DNA of 64,000 nucleotides from Botryotinia globosa. Lineage: Eukaryota > Ascomycota > Leotiomycetes > Helotiales > Sclerotiniaceae. How positions within the stretch are numbered: the stretch's first letter is position 1; each line of letters opens with the position of its first letter. Where the stretch lies: positions 434,001 through 498,000 of the forward strand of contig RCSZ01000012.1 of the NCBI GenBank assembly GCA_014898425.1. The letters run 5' to 3'. Below the pieces are notes generated by a model. It searched no databases, had not been told where the DNA came from, and was given only the letters and a program-made list of their open reading frames with translations. The translations under genes were made by a program, and so were the position numbers. Positions 26,095 to 36,946 of this stretch are shown in pieces.

Positions 26095-27687
26095 GACTTA
26101 GAGCAAGTTCGATAGCGAGAAATGCTATCCAGTATGTTAATAAGGGACCGGATATTGAGTATATTCATCTTGTGCTTTATGTAGAAGATCGAGTCTTTAC
26201 AAATTTCTATCAAAGGAACAAATGGTTTAAAGCTTTTAACAAAGGAAATCTGCTGAGAGAGACAAGATAAAAGAAATTGTAAAGAAAAAGAAAAGAAGAA
26301 TATACAATCTTAACTCTACAAATCAGAAGAAAGGAATGCGAAATTTCCTGGATGGGATGTAATGCAAATAGAGTTGATTAGTCATCACATCCCGTGAGGT
26401 GGAGGGTAGATTGCTAACTTAATGTGGTTAGATTTTGACGCGGTTGGAGCTTCCTAAGACTGTATGTATATCTCTTCATGATGATCTAAACAAATATCTC
26501 CCTCTTACTCTCAAGATAGGTGTTGAGCCAGGCTTGCTCTGATCAAATCCTCTGGTTTAAGATGAAGTTGAAGACAGTCAATATCATGATTATGTTGTGC
26601 CTGCATGCCATCAACATCCCCTACCTACCACTCAGCACACATGTCCAACTCCGATGTTCCCGCTTGAAACTTAAGCATACTACACTCTAGAGGTGATTGA
26701 GCAATGGGCGATCTTGAGCAACTTTGGTTATTTCAATTCCAATTTCGATTTTGGTGTTGGTGTTGGTGTTGTTGTTGGTGTTGTTTTTGACATAAACTTC
26801 AAATAATAAATATCAGTTGGAGTTCTAAACTTTCACCACCGGGATGGGTCTTAACCATCATAACCACTATCACAATTGCGACTCGAACTATTGATATGAT
26901 CGATCCTTCAAACACCATGAAGGAATTTAGTATCAACAGTCCCGAGGCTGTACGATTAATTTGTAAGATTCCCTCATTTATCCCTCCTTTCTGGGTGTTT
27001 CAATATTATGCTCGCAGTTTCCCTCCCCGCTATCCACTCCTTTTAAACAATACTCGCTAACAATAACTGCTTTTCTCCCCATCTTGATCAATCTCTACGA
27101 ACTGATAGCTGTCTTCTAGGGCAATTGGGCAGTATATAAGTTCGGAATTGTTTCTCGATTGGCGGCAGCGGGTGTATTTTGGAGTTTTGGGGGTGAGTAG
27201 GTGAGTAGGTGAAGGCTGTCTTTGTGGAGTGGGGAACTTTGGTCTTCTTAGCAGGAGCTATGGTGTTCGCTTGAGGAGGCGACAGCTTGGTAATGATGCC
27301 GAGAAGGGAAGGGAGGTCAGGGGGAGGGGAGGATAAAGCTAGGTTGCCAAGAAGTAAAGAGGGTAGGAGGAAGGCTCTGGCGTTGAGATTTAGCGGCGTG
27401 GTGGATTGAAGCGAGAGACTCAAACCTTCTCAAATCAATTTAGGAGGCATTAGTAGACATGGCATTCAGGATTATTCATACAATAACACATCATTTTGAA
27501 AAGTCATGCATTCAATTCAACTAGTTGTCGAATCTACTAAATCCCATCACACTTCAACCGGTGAATTTGTGCCCAGACCCAATTACTCCTCCCTCAGATA
27601 CGATCACATATCATCATTTTCATCCCTTCAATTCCTTACCTCCATCTCAATCTCCATCTCCGCCAAAACCAGTCCCAATCTCTCGCC
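26095..27687. other. Intergenic region, no gene supported
   Basis: About 1.6 kb containing the HExxH gene promoter, a TGGTGT repeat at about 26754-26792 and, at 27461-27545, a block that recurs downstream of the neighbouring gene. Small spliceable frames near 26900-27290 were considered and not accepted. Confidence 0.45.
27461..27545. repeat. Duplicated flank, copy A (pairs with 28417-28501)
   Basis: The block ends CTAGTTGTCGAATCTAC, as does 28417-28501. About three quarters of the 85 positions agree by eye. Each copy lies just beyond the 3' end of a short minus-strand gene. Confidence 0.75.
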
Positions 27688-28242
27688 TTATTGATAGCTG
27701 CCCCTACGTTCACTCTGGAAATTTGCTCCACCCGGTTGATCGCGACCATTCCATGTGCCTGCTCGCGTATTCTGAGCATGCGGACTGGCGGTGTTCCAGC
27801 TGGAATCATCACGTTGAGCTCCTGGGTTTGGCTGGCGTGATGCATTACCATTGGATGTCACCGCACCAGAGGCACTAGATGTTTGTTGACCGGAAGAGGA
27901 GCGCTGACCACTGCCTAGCTTGATATCAGTAATGTTCCATGAGAGAAATGTGTGTGACATACCACTTGTACCATTTCTATACTGTGGATTATGGGTAATT
28001 TTATAGTAACTTGTGCTATTATTTGCTTGATGATTACCATGCATATACAAGTGCTCCGCTGAATGTCCCCATATGCGAGGTATTGAATGTGCAAGAAGAT
28101 TATCAGGATCTACCCTCAATCTCTGAGCTTCCCTTGCAATTCTGTCAAAGGATTGTTCCATCGTTTCACCTGCAAGACGAAGGGGGGCCGGCTGTTCGCC
28201 ATCTACGGCGTTGTTATTGCTGTGGCTGTTTTGGTTTGGCAT
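27688..28242 (-). CDS. Short hydrophilic protein of unknown function (duplicated locus, copy A)
   Basis: Exons 28242-27963 and 27914-27688 encode 168 residues. The 48-base intron (GTATGT..GCTAG, TACTGAT branch site) is a multiple of three, so unspliced mRNA would also stay open. The protein is Asn/Ser/Gln-rich with a conserved-looking centre (ETMEQSFDRIAREAQRLR, NLLAHSIPRIWGHSAEHLYM) and a low-complexity tail. There is no signal peptide or membrane span. An in-frame upstream ATG exists at 28362. I prefer 28242 because the upstream block shared with the neighbouring gene then sits at the same distance from both start codons. No family recognised. Confidence 0.6.
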   Translation of the reverse strand: MPNQNSHSNNNAVDGEQPAPLRLAGETMEQSFDRIAREAQRLRVDPDNLLAHSIPRIWGHSAEHLYMHGNHQANNSTSYYKITHNPQYRNGTSGMSHTFLSWNITDIKLGSGQRSSSGQQTSSASGAVTSNGNASRQPNPGAQRDDSSWNTASPHAQNTRAGTWNGRDQPGGANFQSERRGSYQ

Positions 28243-28332
28243 ATTGTTTCGATGTTCTGAGAAAGTTGTGGTCTTGATTTGTGGATGTTGATAATAAAAG
28301 GAAGAAGAATAAAATGCAAGAGCTGGGGGATT

Positions 28333-28402
28333 CGGAACGCTTAAGTAAAACTTTCCCAGCATCTATGACTGCATTAGAATTCTTGGCATTATCATATGAG
28401 TG
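28333..28402. repeat. Duplicated promoter block, copy A (pairs with 29393-29463)
   Basis: Both copies contain ACGCTTAA, CCCAGC, ATGACTG and CATATGAGTG in the same order and spacing. Copy A lies about 100 bases upstream of the start at 28242, copy B about 80 bases upstream of 29320. Confidence 0.78.
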
Positions 28403-28416
28403 TTATTTGTGAATAT

Positions 28417-28501
28417 AGCATTCACGATTATCCATATAATGACACATTATCTGATAAAGTCACGCGTTCCATTTGACTAGTTGTCGAATCTACCAAGCCC
28501 A
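28417..28501. repeat. Duplicated flank, copy B (pairs with 27461-27545)
   Basis: Contains GCATTCACGATTATCC, then GACTAGTTGTCGAATCTAC, co-linear with copy A. It lies between the 3' end of gene copy B and the promoter block of gene copy A. Confidence 0.75.
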
Positions 28502-28606
28502 TTGTGTATCGACCAAAGACCAAGTAACCAGGCGCGCTTACTGTAGCCTAGAAGCCATATCTTCATTTCATTCATTTGGGGCTTCCTCTAATTTAACAGC
28601 TTTCGA

Positions 28607-29320
28607 TCATCTTCCATTCCTAATCTCTTCCCATCCTCTTGAGGAATAACTCCATTCTACGTCTCTCGTGCCCGGTTTGACACTGGAGGCGGTTTTCTCT
28701 CTGTCTCTTTGCCATTTATCATGACCATCTATTCTATCAGCGCCTTGAATTGAATTATAATTTTCTTCCTCTGAAAGTTTCCAGGGCTCTCCATTGTCAT
28801 CCCACGAACCAATTTGCGAAATCAGCAAGTCATTCTCCGCTTTTCCCCAGGTATTCTCTTGGGAACCAGAGTGGGATGATCCGGGCTGAGTAAAAGCGGG
28901 ACGAGGGGCTACTATTTGATATCAGTGCGAGTAAATGAGAGAAATGGGGAGGTACAAACTGCCTGTGATAAACGTCTTCTGTGAGATTTGTGCTCCAGCT
29001 GGCGAATCTATCGATGATCCATGAGTTGAAGCTTCCTTTTTTATCTTCGACTCATGAGGGCGAGATTGCCCAAATAGAGGAACAGGTGGTTTAGGACGAG
29101 AGCTTTGTTTTCTACTGCGGTCAAACTCTCCCCTGCTTGCAGTTCCACCTGTTCTTTTGTACTCTTGATATCGACGTTCTGCGAAAGCTTTGTAAGCGTC
29201 AACATCTTGGAGCCCTTTGGTTTGTATAGGCTCATATCGATCGTCAATCCTTTTCTCACGATTAAGAAGTGAATGTTTCAAGACCGGTTTGTTAATTCGT
29301 TGATTTGGTTTTGATGACAT
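28607..29320 (-). CDS. Short charged protein of unknown function (duplicated locus, copy B)
   Basis: Exons 29320-28960 and 28911-28607 encode 221 residues. The 48-base intron (GTTTGT..AATAG, CACTGATA branch site) joins in phase. The protein is basic in its first half (KHSLLNREKRIDDRYEPIQ, AFAERRYQEYKRTGG, SRKQSSRPKPPVP) and acidic and tryptophan-rich in its second (GSWDDNGEPWKLSEEEN, VEWSYSSRGWEEIRNGR). No signal peptide or membrane span. Its flanks match those of the gene at 27688-28242 and both have one 48-base intron in the second half, but the proteins themselves are barely alignable. No family recognised. Confidence 0.62.
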
Positions 29321-30622
29321 GTTCTGTTAAGGTTGACAGTAAAGTTTAATGTTGACAGGAGGAAAGATGGTCAAGTGAAGGTCTGTTGAATTCCAAACGC
29401 TTAAATAGAAATTCCCCAGCAACCATGACTGTCTTAAAATTGTCGGCATTACCATATGAGTGGTCCCGAAACAACATTTGTGACTATTCCGACGCGAAAC
29501 TCGGAATGAATCATGATCTAGCAATGATTCGAAAACATGACTCCAAACATCTGACTCGCATGTTGACACAGGGTCCTTGGATTTCGAGGTTGTCTGGATA
29601 TTCACTGATGATTCTTGAGAAAGCAAAGAGAGCTGTTACATGGCAGAGAGAATTAGTTGTGACATACTCAGGCACGATTCGTGTTAGAATTAGAGATAGA
29701 TGAAGAAAAAACTCAGAACGGATGCAATGTAGATAGACTGCAACCTAACTACCCCATTTCGCTTAAAATAGAAGAGTGTCTGCTGGTTCCTCAAGATAAA
29801 CCCCACCAGTAGTCTGAATCCTGGAAACTAATAATACAAAATGAAGATATCACTTGCTTGTATTCAGAACACGACCAGGGGCTAGTTTCTGGTAAACACA
29901 TACCGAATTCCGTTTCCTCATGGCTGGATCATTTCTTTTCCGACCTAGTAAACTTCCGATCTTCATCTACACATTATATATTTAACCTGGGAGTCTTATT
30001 TCAAGATCATAAAACTCTAACGGATTAATTTTCGAAAGATGATGACGATACAATAATTCAGGATCGCTAACCATGAAAACGAGATAGCGGGTTGAGAGTG
30101 CCAATGATTACGGAGGCGTGAGTTGAAGTTCTCCTGGCTATTCGCGATACCTTTGCGTGTGCTAACATATGTCGATAGAACTTTTGTGCTCATGGGCACC
30201 TGAAAGTGCTGATCAGGGATCGATCTCAAGGTAACATTTGGTGGAGGAGATGGTGCTTATGCCGCGGTGGAAGGTAGAGTGGGTGTGATGATTGAAGAGC
30301 ATTTAAATGCCAAACACTTCCAAGGTTATTTGAATAACATTCACGAGTCCCAATAATCGTCCCAACTTTATTTGCTGTATCTGCTCTTTTTTATATATAT
30401 AGTAAAACCTCACCAATTTGGAGAGGAGCATAAACAGAAATACTATTATTCATCCCGCTGACGACATCTCGAAGGACTGATCGTAACTCAAAATTTGACA
30501 TGCCAAGTTTATGAAGTCTGTATCCAGAAGAGTATAGAAAATCATGCACAATGGAGACAAAATGGCGGGCCCGACAGCACGTCCCGCCCCCCATTTCTTC
30601 GCAATCAAAAGCAGACAAGCAA
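29321..30622. other. Intergenic region, no gene supported
   Basis: Contains duplicated promoter block copy B at 29393-29463. Three overlapping minus-strand frames at 30391-30668 stay open but cannot be joined to the upstream gene with confidence. Confidence 0.45.
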
Positions 30623-31603
30623 TCACAACGACAAATCCACCAAATCTTCTCCCGGTAATAACTTCCAAATACTCTGGCCCTCGCGGAAGTTTCTCATCTT
30701 CAGTTTCGTATTTTCGGTCTCCATCAAATCTATGGCAATTCTAGTAGCCGGCGCTTGGCAAATACAACGACGCCATAAAGGTAGCATTCGTACATTGAAG
30801 ATTTTGAGACATTTCTTCGTCATGTCTATACTCCTCTTGTATTCCGATTGATAATACTCTATCAGGGGAAGGTATTTACTACGCAATCGTGGACAAATGA
30901 TCAAATCATCGGGTTTCTTCCACTTCCCATCGAAAACAAAAGAGTACTTCGTTACGTTATCTTTTAGACCTCTTTCGGGGCCGACTAATGCGTTGCACTC
31001 TATTTCTATAAGAAACATCGAGAAAATTGCCAGCGACTTTTCCAATTGGCTCAGGTTTGCTAGAGTAGCTGCGGAAGTCTTCTTAGTAGCATACATGGCG
31101 GGAGCTTTCCACATATCGGATGAGTTCTGATCGTGATATTCGAATCGTAGGATGTGTCCGTCTGTGATGTAGTATAGCTTGATTTTTATCGGCTTTTCTC
31201 TCTCAGTCCTGGCGGATATGAAGAGTTTTAACTAAAATCACAAATTATTAAAATAAATAACGTCTCGATGAAGTTACTTCGCCTGGCTTACCTCTATTGT
31301 GTGCAAGGACTCCGACATCTTTTGTCGCATGATCGTCATTTCCCACGTGATTCTCTCGTCATCGGGATCTTTCCACTTCATTTGGCATATGAACAATGGG
31401 CATTGGCGATTGAGGAATTGTTGCAAATATCGAGGGTCTTTTAACCAAAGAAAAGTGACCACCGCATCGAGTGGCGCCATGGTCTTTCGAGCTAAATATA
31501 CGTCTGGTCGATTTTCAATATACTTCTCGACGTCAACAACACGAGGCGATGGCTCTAAAGTTTTGAGTGGAAGTTCTGAAACGTTTAGCGGACAATAAGG
31601 CAT
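30623..31603 (-). CDS. Protein of unknown function, 306 residues
   Basis: Exons 31603-31292 and 31231-30623 join in phase 0 across a 60-base intron (GTAAGC..TTTTAG). The protein starts MPYCPLNVSELPLK and includes YIENRPDVYLARKTM, VTFLWLKDPRYLQQFLN, KWKDPDDERITWEMT, IKIKLYYITDGHILRF and FVFDGKWKKPDDLIICPRL. No signal peptide or membrane span is evident. The last 20 residues are less certain, because two other frames are open beyond about 30690 and one contains a hydrophobic segment (FGGFVVVIACLLLIAKK); a sequence error or extra intron there could change the C-terminus. No family recognised; it shares the orientation of the unknown genes around it. Confidence 0.55.
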
Positions 31604-31871
31604 GGTAGCAATGTTTAACTATAGAACTAAGAATAGATTGATATGAAATGTATGATAAGTGTGTATTTGAATTATGCATAAGAATACTCCAAATGAAAGA
31701 AAACAAAAACAATGGGTAAGATCAAAAATCCGGGTGAAGAAACGAGTATTGTCAGTATTTCTTTCCGCATCGATACACGACTTGCGAACTTGCAATGGAC
31801 AAGTTTGGAAAGCACAGTCAAAGAAAAAATACCCAAAGTCAATCATCTTAAGGAAGGTACTATCCACTGGG

Positions 31872-33686
31872 TCATGCAGCCTTACAACTCCAGTTTTCTG
31901 GCCCATTGACCTCACCTGTGCCATCATACACAGCCTTACTTGGATAAGCACATAGAAGCCTCTGTCGCAATACACCGCCATCAGGGTTCGTATCATTCGC
32001 GTATTTTGTGGCGATGATATCAGTCGGCACGGTACCACTTTCTACCCATGCCATTACAGCGAGCAAGACATCGTGTTTAGCGTCTTGAAAGCCAGGCACA
32101 CCGTAAGATGTTCTAGTAAGACCAACAGCTTGTCCATCGCCACCAATAACCCACGGAGCATTCATTTTAGGGTAGGTCATTGCGCAGTGACTATAAATTC
32201 GTAAGTAGAGTACAAGGTCGATGAGTAAATCAGAAAACAAGCTTACCCAATTCCTGGGATCAAATAGAATTTGTAAAAATTGTATAGCTTATTGCCCTGA
32301 AGTTTCAGAGCTTTGGCAACTTGATTGTAGAAATAGATACTTGAGCCAGTAGCAATGGAGGCATCTGGTAGCCCGTGGTAGTGAAGTAGCTTTCCACCTT
32401 TCTTGTGAAAAGGTGCAAGGTTGAAATTGTCGGCTGTTGCGTGACCAGGGTTTAATAAATCCGAAAAAAATAAAAAAATGGTCGCTGGATTCCAATCCTC
32501 TCAAGTCCAATCTGGTCCCAGACCAAGCATTTACTGCACATATGTTGTGCCTAGAGGACTTGGGGAAGAAACAAGTCCATCCCAGCCCCATTTACTGCCT
32601 AATGTGAAGGAGGGGAATATGAACTGTCCAGCTCCAACCCAGTCATTATGAAGTTTATTGAATATAGCTATTTGATCGCTGTTGAGACAAGTCGTCGGAT
32701 CTGTAGCACCTGCAGGGCACAAAAGTTTTGTTGCATTGAACTTGCATGCGAGAGGATCCATTACAATTCCATCAGTGACACCATCTTGAGCGTCACATTG
32801 CCTGATGAATTCATCCGCAAAGTAAGTGGTCATTGATGGTGGAATATGGTGGGAAGAATTTCCAGGCTGATTCCAGATTCCCAGAATCATATTCCAAAGC
32901 TGTAAATGATTAGTCCACCACGCTGGAGCGCCTGCAACAACTCCATCGAAGTCATTTGGGAACATCTCCACTTCTTTCAGACCTTGCTTACCACCAGCAG
33001 AACATCCTCGATAATAGCTATAGGAGATATTGGTGCCATAATATCCCTGAGTGACAGCTTTCCCTCTTAGTACGGTATCATACATAGCACAATATCCCCA
33101 ATTCTCAAGTGCTTCGGGATGATTATAGGCCCAATCAGCCCCTCCGCTCTCATGGCCAGTATCAGTGGAGATGGATGCAAATCCATACCACATGCCATCA
33201 ATCTAGTTGTGCTAAGCATTTTCAAATGGCGCAGATACACAAGAAGCTTACAACTGAATCCCAGCTAACACTGCCAAAGAACCCCCCATTGCCGACTGTT
33301 CTAGTACTTTTCAGTCAAAGAATCTTAGAAGATATTGGAGTGATTTACAAGAATCTGCCGTTACAGTTATCGGGCAGGGCCAATCCGAAACTGTATTGTG
33401 AAGTTGCGGAGAGAGAAACATTGCCTTGTACAATACAACCAGCTTGGGGAATAATCGACCCTCCTCGACCCTGCAGACCACCCGGTGGACCGCCTGGTCC
33501 ATCGCTTGGCAAACCACCACCTGCGTTATACTCAGGTCGAGGAGTGAATGTTGCACCGGCATCATAATGGGTGGCATAGAAAACAATGGATTTTGCTGGC
33601 AAAAGTGCCGTGATAGCAGTAACGGAGCAATCGTAGGCCACCGCAAAGTTTGCAAGCAAGCCCAAGATCAAGAGCATGGGTCTCAT
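31872..33686 (-). pseudogene. Tannase/feruloyl esterase family, inactivated by two stop codons and a frameshift
   Basis: Family members are secreted serine esterases releasing gallic or ferulic acid from plant material. Exons 33686-33349, 33300-33252 and from 33203 onward splice cleanly. They give a signal peptide (about 1-17), GNGGFFGSVSWDS, the nucleophile motif YYRGCSAGGKQGLKE (GxSxGG type), DFDGVVAGAPAWW and DGIVMDPLACKF. After GTTYVQ (about 32533) a TAA interrupts the frame, and a TGA replaces the second tryptophan codon expected in DWTWEDWNP (about 32500). A T-rich run at about 32465-32485 then shifts the frame before DLLNPGHATADNFNLAPFH. The remainder, with KLLHYHGLPDASI (catalytic Asp region) and PGIGHC (catalytic His), continues through a further intron to 31872. 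The rest is well preserved, which suggests recent loss. Confidence 0.88.
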
Positions 33687-34422
33687 CTTGGATTTTTGAT
33701 AAATGAGGCAAATAGAAATGTTAGGGCATACAGTTCTCGAATCCAGCTCTCAAACGGAGATGCCAGCAGCATTTTATCTTCCAAAGTTCCATCTGCCAAA
33801 TCGATGAAGTGGCAGATCCCCACCGGTAATATTAAGGCGGCTTTGAGTTGCTCGCAAGATTTAAGGGTTTCAAGCGTGCGGGGGACAAAAGTACGTGTAG
33901 CAAATGTAAGCAATGCACGTGTCTTTTGATTCACTCACGTGACTCTAACCCTTTTGATTTTTAGAAAATCCAAAAACTATTTTGCAGATGTGCAACAAAA
34001 AAAAATCAAGTATGAAGTCACCGGATCAAGGGGCTGTAATTGGGCAGAATCACTTATATTAGCAAAACCAACAGGCTTCTTCAATTGAGTACCTCGTAGT
34101 CACTTCTCTCACTCCATATCTATACGACTATTATTATTAATCAGTTATTATATTTGCTAGGCGGTGGTCATTCAATTAGTTTCATATTTTCTACTATTTT
34201 GACTACACTGCCGATATATCTATCATGTGATAGCCGAGTTCTGACAACATGAGTAGCTTACATGTATTGCACGTGATGCAAGTCTTTCTGTGACAGATGA
34301 GAATTCTCATTTGGTTTTATTTTGTTCACGAAATAGATTTATCTAATAATATTTCCTCCGCTTTTTTCATATCAGATAGCCAAGTGGCACCTGCATGAGA
34401 TGATTCTTCATCCGATGCGAAT
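33687..34422. other. Intergenic region, no gene supported
   Basis: Lies between the tannase remnant and the first gene of the secreted-protein array. A minus-strand frame at 33683-33934 overlaps the tannase promoter and has no recognisable feature. CACGTG hexamers occur near 33917 and 33938, and a poly-A tract at about 34008-34015. Confidence 0.45.
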
Positions 34423-34851
34423 CTAAGGGCAATCGAACGCACATCTACATCCCCAGAAATTGGTTCCTTCTCCTGTCCCGCAGGCACACCCGTCTTTTCC
34501 ACCCCAGGTCTTACCTTTGAAATTGAACTTAGGGATTGCTTGGGTAACTAGTTGCGGAGGTTGAGCCCATCCGTTTATCGAAACGGTCATGGGAGGATTG
34601 GCAGATGTAACTGTCACAAATTGGTCAATATTAGGACTTATAAGACCTCCTTTTTGAATGCATTTGTGATCGTAGATTCTGGCCTCAGAGGAGAAATCTC
34701 CATTGAAATTTGTATATTCTTGCCACCCGAAGGTGCATGTACCTGGGCCTTGAGTAACACAAAATTTGTTGTCGCGCTTCGTGAGAGCTTCTGTTGGAAG
34801 GGCGACGGCAAGTGTTCCAGCCAAGATCGGGAGGTATGTTGAAAGCTTCAT
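34423..34851 (-). CDS. Small secreted cysteine-rich protein, array member 1 (142 aa)
   Basis: Single exon. Signal peptide about residues 1-18 (MKLSTYLPILAGTLAVALP), then a Kex2-like dibasic site KR at 25-26. Mature part: C31, C39, an aromatic stretch (TFGWQEY), C64 in DHKC, then a cluster near the end (CACGTGEG, FWGCRCAFDCP). The C-terminal aromatic-x-C-x-C-x-F-x-C arrangement and the DxxC in the middle are shared with the other array members. It is probably secreted with disulfide bonds. Function is unknown; effector-like or cell-surface roles are possible. Start chosen because the signal peptide begins there. Confidence 0.82.
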   Translation of the reverse strand: MKLSTYLPILAGTLAVALPTEALTKRDNKFCVTQGPGTCTFGWQEYTNFNGDFSSEARIYDHKCIQKGGLISPNIDQFVTVTSANPPMTVSINGWAQPPQLVTQAIPKFNFKGKTWGGKDGCACGTGEGTNFWGCRCAFDCP

Positions 34852-35356
34852 AGCTGTTGTTTGCTTGATTTTCTTCTTTGGTTTTTGATTTGATTGTTTG
34901 AGAGTTGTTCTTTTGTTTTGTATGAAGAAAGAAATCCAAACTTATACTCGCGGACCATGCTGATTCTTATATGAAAACTCTTTACCGTTGTTCTTACTAC
35001 ACAAAGACTTCCTTCATAAAGGAAGTGATTGATGAATAAATCTTAACAACTATTTCTAGCCCAGTCATTACAAAAGGAAAAAGGAAATCAGGAATGTCCC
35101 AAGGGCTGTCACACAGATCAAAGAAATGGAAACTACAAGGTAGAACAATCAAGTATGCTCAATCCTACCCAAAGAAATTCTTTGTGTATTCTATTTTCAA
35201 GAATCTAGGTAAGCTAGCACAGATGGCACAGTGTTTTAAAGCAGCGATTTGAATTTCAATTATATCTCTGGCATGCTTTGCACAAGCCCTAGATCTTACA
35301 AACATGTTCTCCCAATAACTTCAATCGATCTCCCCTTCATCCATCTCCGTTCAACT
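34852..35356. other. Spacer within the secreted-protein array
   Basis: Promoter of array member 1 and 3' region of member 2. No gene seen. Confidence 0.5.
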
Positions 35357-35911
35357 TCAACAGGGGCATTCAAATGGACAAATCCATGCGTACCGTGCCC
35401 CTTTATCAGGGAGATCGTTATATTTCAAAGTACATGCCTCTCTCTCATCGCCATGGCCGTTCTCTGATGGACCACGTTGACCGTCTCTTAACGCCTGCCC
35501 ATCACTCTGATAGAGAGGCATGAGATACTCTGTATTTGTAGGTTCCCACTTTTGCTTAATGACTTCGTTCAGTTTGACGATATTGCATGTTCTAAACTGA
35601 TAACTCCAAGTTGAAGTGGACGGTTGGATTGGAGCATCACCCGATTGTAGTATAACACAGTTGGTGTCGATGATGAAGGATCTGGCACTAGCATTGTCAC
35701 CGTTATCGTCACTGCTAAACTGATAGACGTAAGTGCAGGTCTTGTCACCGTAAGCTAGTTGTTTCTGGGCGCAGAGTTGTGGTGTTGGTGTACTTGTTGG
35801 TGCTGGCTTGTGACGGGAGTGACCGACTATTCTGAGAAGATCGGGAAGTGGATCGGCATAAGAGACTAATGCTGAGATGGCTACGATAAATGCGACAGCG
35901 AGGTACTTCAT
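35357..35911 (-). CDS. Small secreted cysteine-rich protein, array member 2 (184 aa)
   Basis: Single exon. Signal peptide about residues 1-19 (ends ALVSYA), then a Thr/Pro-rich linker (KPAPTSTPTPQ). Mature framework: LCAQKQ, KTCTYVYQFSSDDN, DTNCVILQ, RTCNIVKL, then EACTLKYNDL and a terminal YAWICPFECPC. The DTNC element and the aromatic-xC-xF-xC ending match the other members. The polar region YQSDGQALRDGQRGPSENG is an insertion relative to them. No domain is recognised. Same strand as members 1, 3 and 4, separated by about 500-bp spacers. Confidence 0.82.
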   Translation of the reverse strand: MKYLAVAFIVAISALVSYADPLPDLLRIVGHSRHKPAPTSTPTPQLCAQKQLAYGDKTCTYVYQFSSDDNGDNASARSFIIDTNCVILQSGDAPIQPSTSTWSYQFRTCNIVKLNEVIKQKWEPTNTEYLMPLYQSDGQALRDGQRGPSENGHGDEREACTLKYNDLPDKGARYAWICPFECPC

Positions 35912-36466
35912 ATTTGTTGGTTTGAACGTTTTGTTGATATTCAGTGTTTGAGGGTATGGATCTGCTTCTGAAAGTTTTGTCGTGCGATTTCAGTTGATTT
36001 TTGAGATTTGAAAAGATTGTTTTGCAGAGTGGTTCATGGAAGGAAATATCCAAGGTCTTTATGATGAGGTGATGCAATAATATTGTCAGCATCTGGTGAT
36101 TATCCTGAGTAGGGATCCCTTTAATTAAAATGATTCGTACACACAAGTATTACAAGAAGCTTGAGTCATGTCAACGTCTAACAGTCATAGGAGGCGTTTA
36201 TGACTGTTCGTGTATAATTAAATGAGTCGTCTTGAGTAATTTCAAAATTGGGTTTGTTTTAGTATGATTGCACTCACAGACTTCGAGTTCACGGCTTTAA
36301 TTTTCATACTCGACGAGAAAAACAAATTGCTAGATTTCAATTCATTGTTTTATCAATATATTTACAGTTCTTGCGTTTCCAAGCAATTCTAATCTCTGAT
36401 ACGTCCACCGCATCCATCACAAAACTATTCACATATACTTAATATTTCCTACTGCTGTCACTCCAA
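35912..36466. other. Spacer within the secreted-protein array
   Basis: Promoter of array member 2 and 3' region of member 3. No gene seen. Confidence 0.5.
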
Positions 36467-36946
36467 TCATGTAAGCTCAGTGCGGTTTGCACCAGATGGA
36501 GCAACCCACCATTTCGCTTTCGGTCCCTCACATGCAAACGTACAACTATATACATTGTAATCAACTCCGTCGTATTTCATAGTTTGAAATCCGCAATGCT
36601 CACCGCCCTCAGTATTAGCTCCATATGTGAACTCCGGATGTTTGTTCGCATCCTCTCCGTATATCGAGAAATTGGAAAGTAGCTTTGGTGATGTGAGATT
36701 GATGGGATATTTACCCATGTTGTGCTGTGTGATGTTGGGCTTTGAAATGAAGGTGCAGTTTTTGTTGAACAGTCTGGCGCGGGCCGGAGGATATGGGAGT
36801 CCTTTCGAGGTGTTTTCCCACATCATTGCTAGGCTGCAGGTGCATCCGTTACTGTTGCAGAGGGGACTTATATCTGGAGGTCGCAAGCCCTTGGCTTTAC
36901 AAAAGAAGGAGAAGATGGCGAAAAGTTTGATGATGGGGAAATGCAT
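36467..36946 (-). CDS. Small secreted cysteine-rich protein, array member 3 (159 aa)
   Basis: Single exon. Signal peptide about residues 1-20 (MHFPIIKLFAIFSFFCKAKG). Framework: PLCNSNGCTCSLAMMW, NKNCTFISK, a Tyr/Asn-rich middle with several N-glycosylation sequons (NTS, NCT, NIT, NLT, NFS), then GEHCGFQTMKYDG and YSCTFACEG. The GGEHCG element pairs with GGDHCG in member 4. It has a 20-residue tail after the last cysteine. Function unknown. Confidence 0.82.
   Translation of the reverse strand: MHFPIIKLFAIFSFFCKAKGLRPPDISPLCNSNGCTCSLAMMWENTSKGLPYPPARARLFNKNCTFISKPNITQHNMGKYPINLTSPKLLSNFSIYGEDANKHPEFTYGANTEGGEHCGFQTMKYDGVDYNVYSCTFACEGPKAKWWVAPSGANRTELT

Noticed and set aside
26898..27290. Possible small spliced gene with short exons (for example a stretch reading WAVYKFGIVSRLAAAGVFW)
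   Set aside because: Splice sites can be found, but no assembled protein matched a family I know; the minus-strand frame at 27088-27423 is equally unsupported.
30391..30668. Two alternative minus-strand frames after the 306-residue protein, one with a hydrophobic segment
   Set aside because: No intron or join connects them convincingly to the upstream exons; noted as uncertainty in that gene's C-terminus.
33683..33934. 83-codon minus-strand frame upstream of the tannase remnant
   Set aside because: Overlaps the tannase start region, with no signal peptide, domain or splice support.
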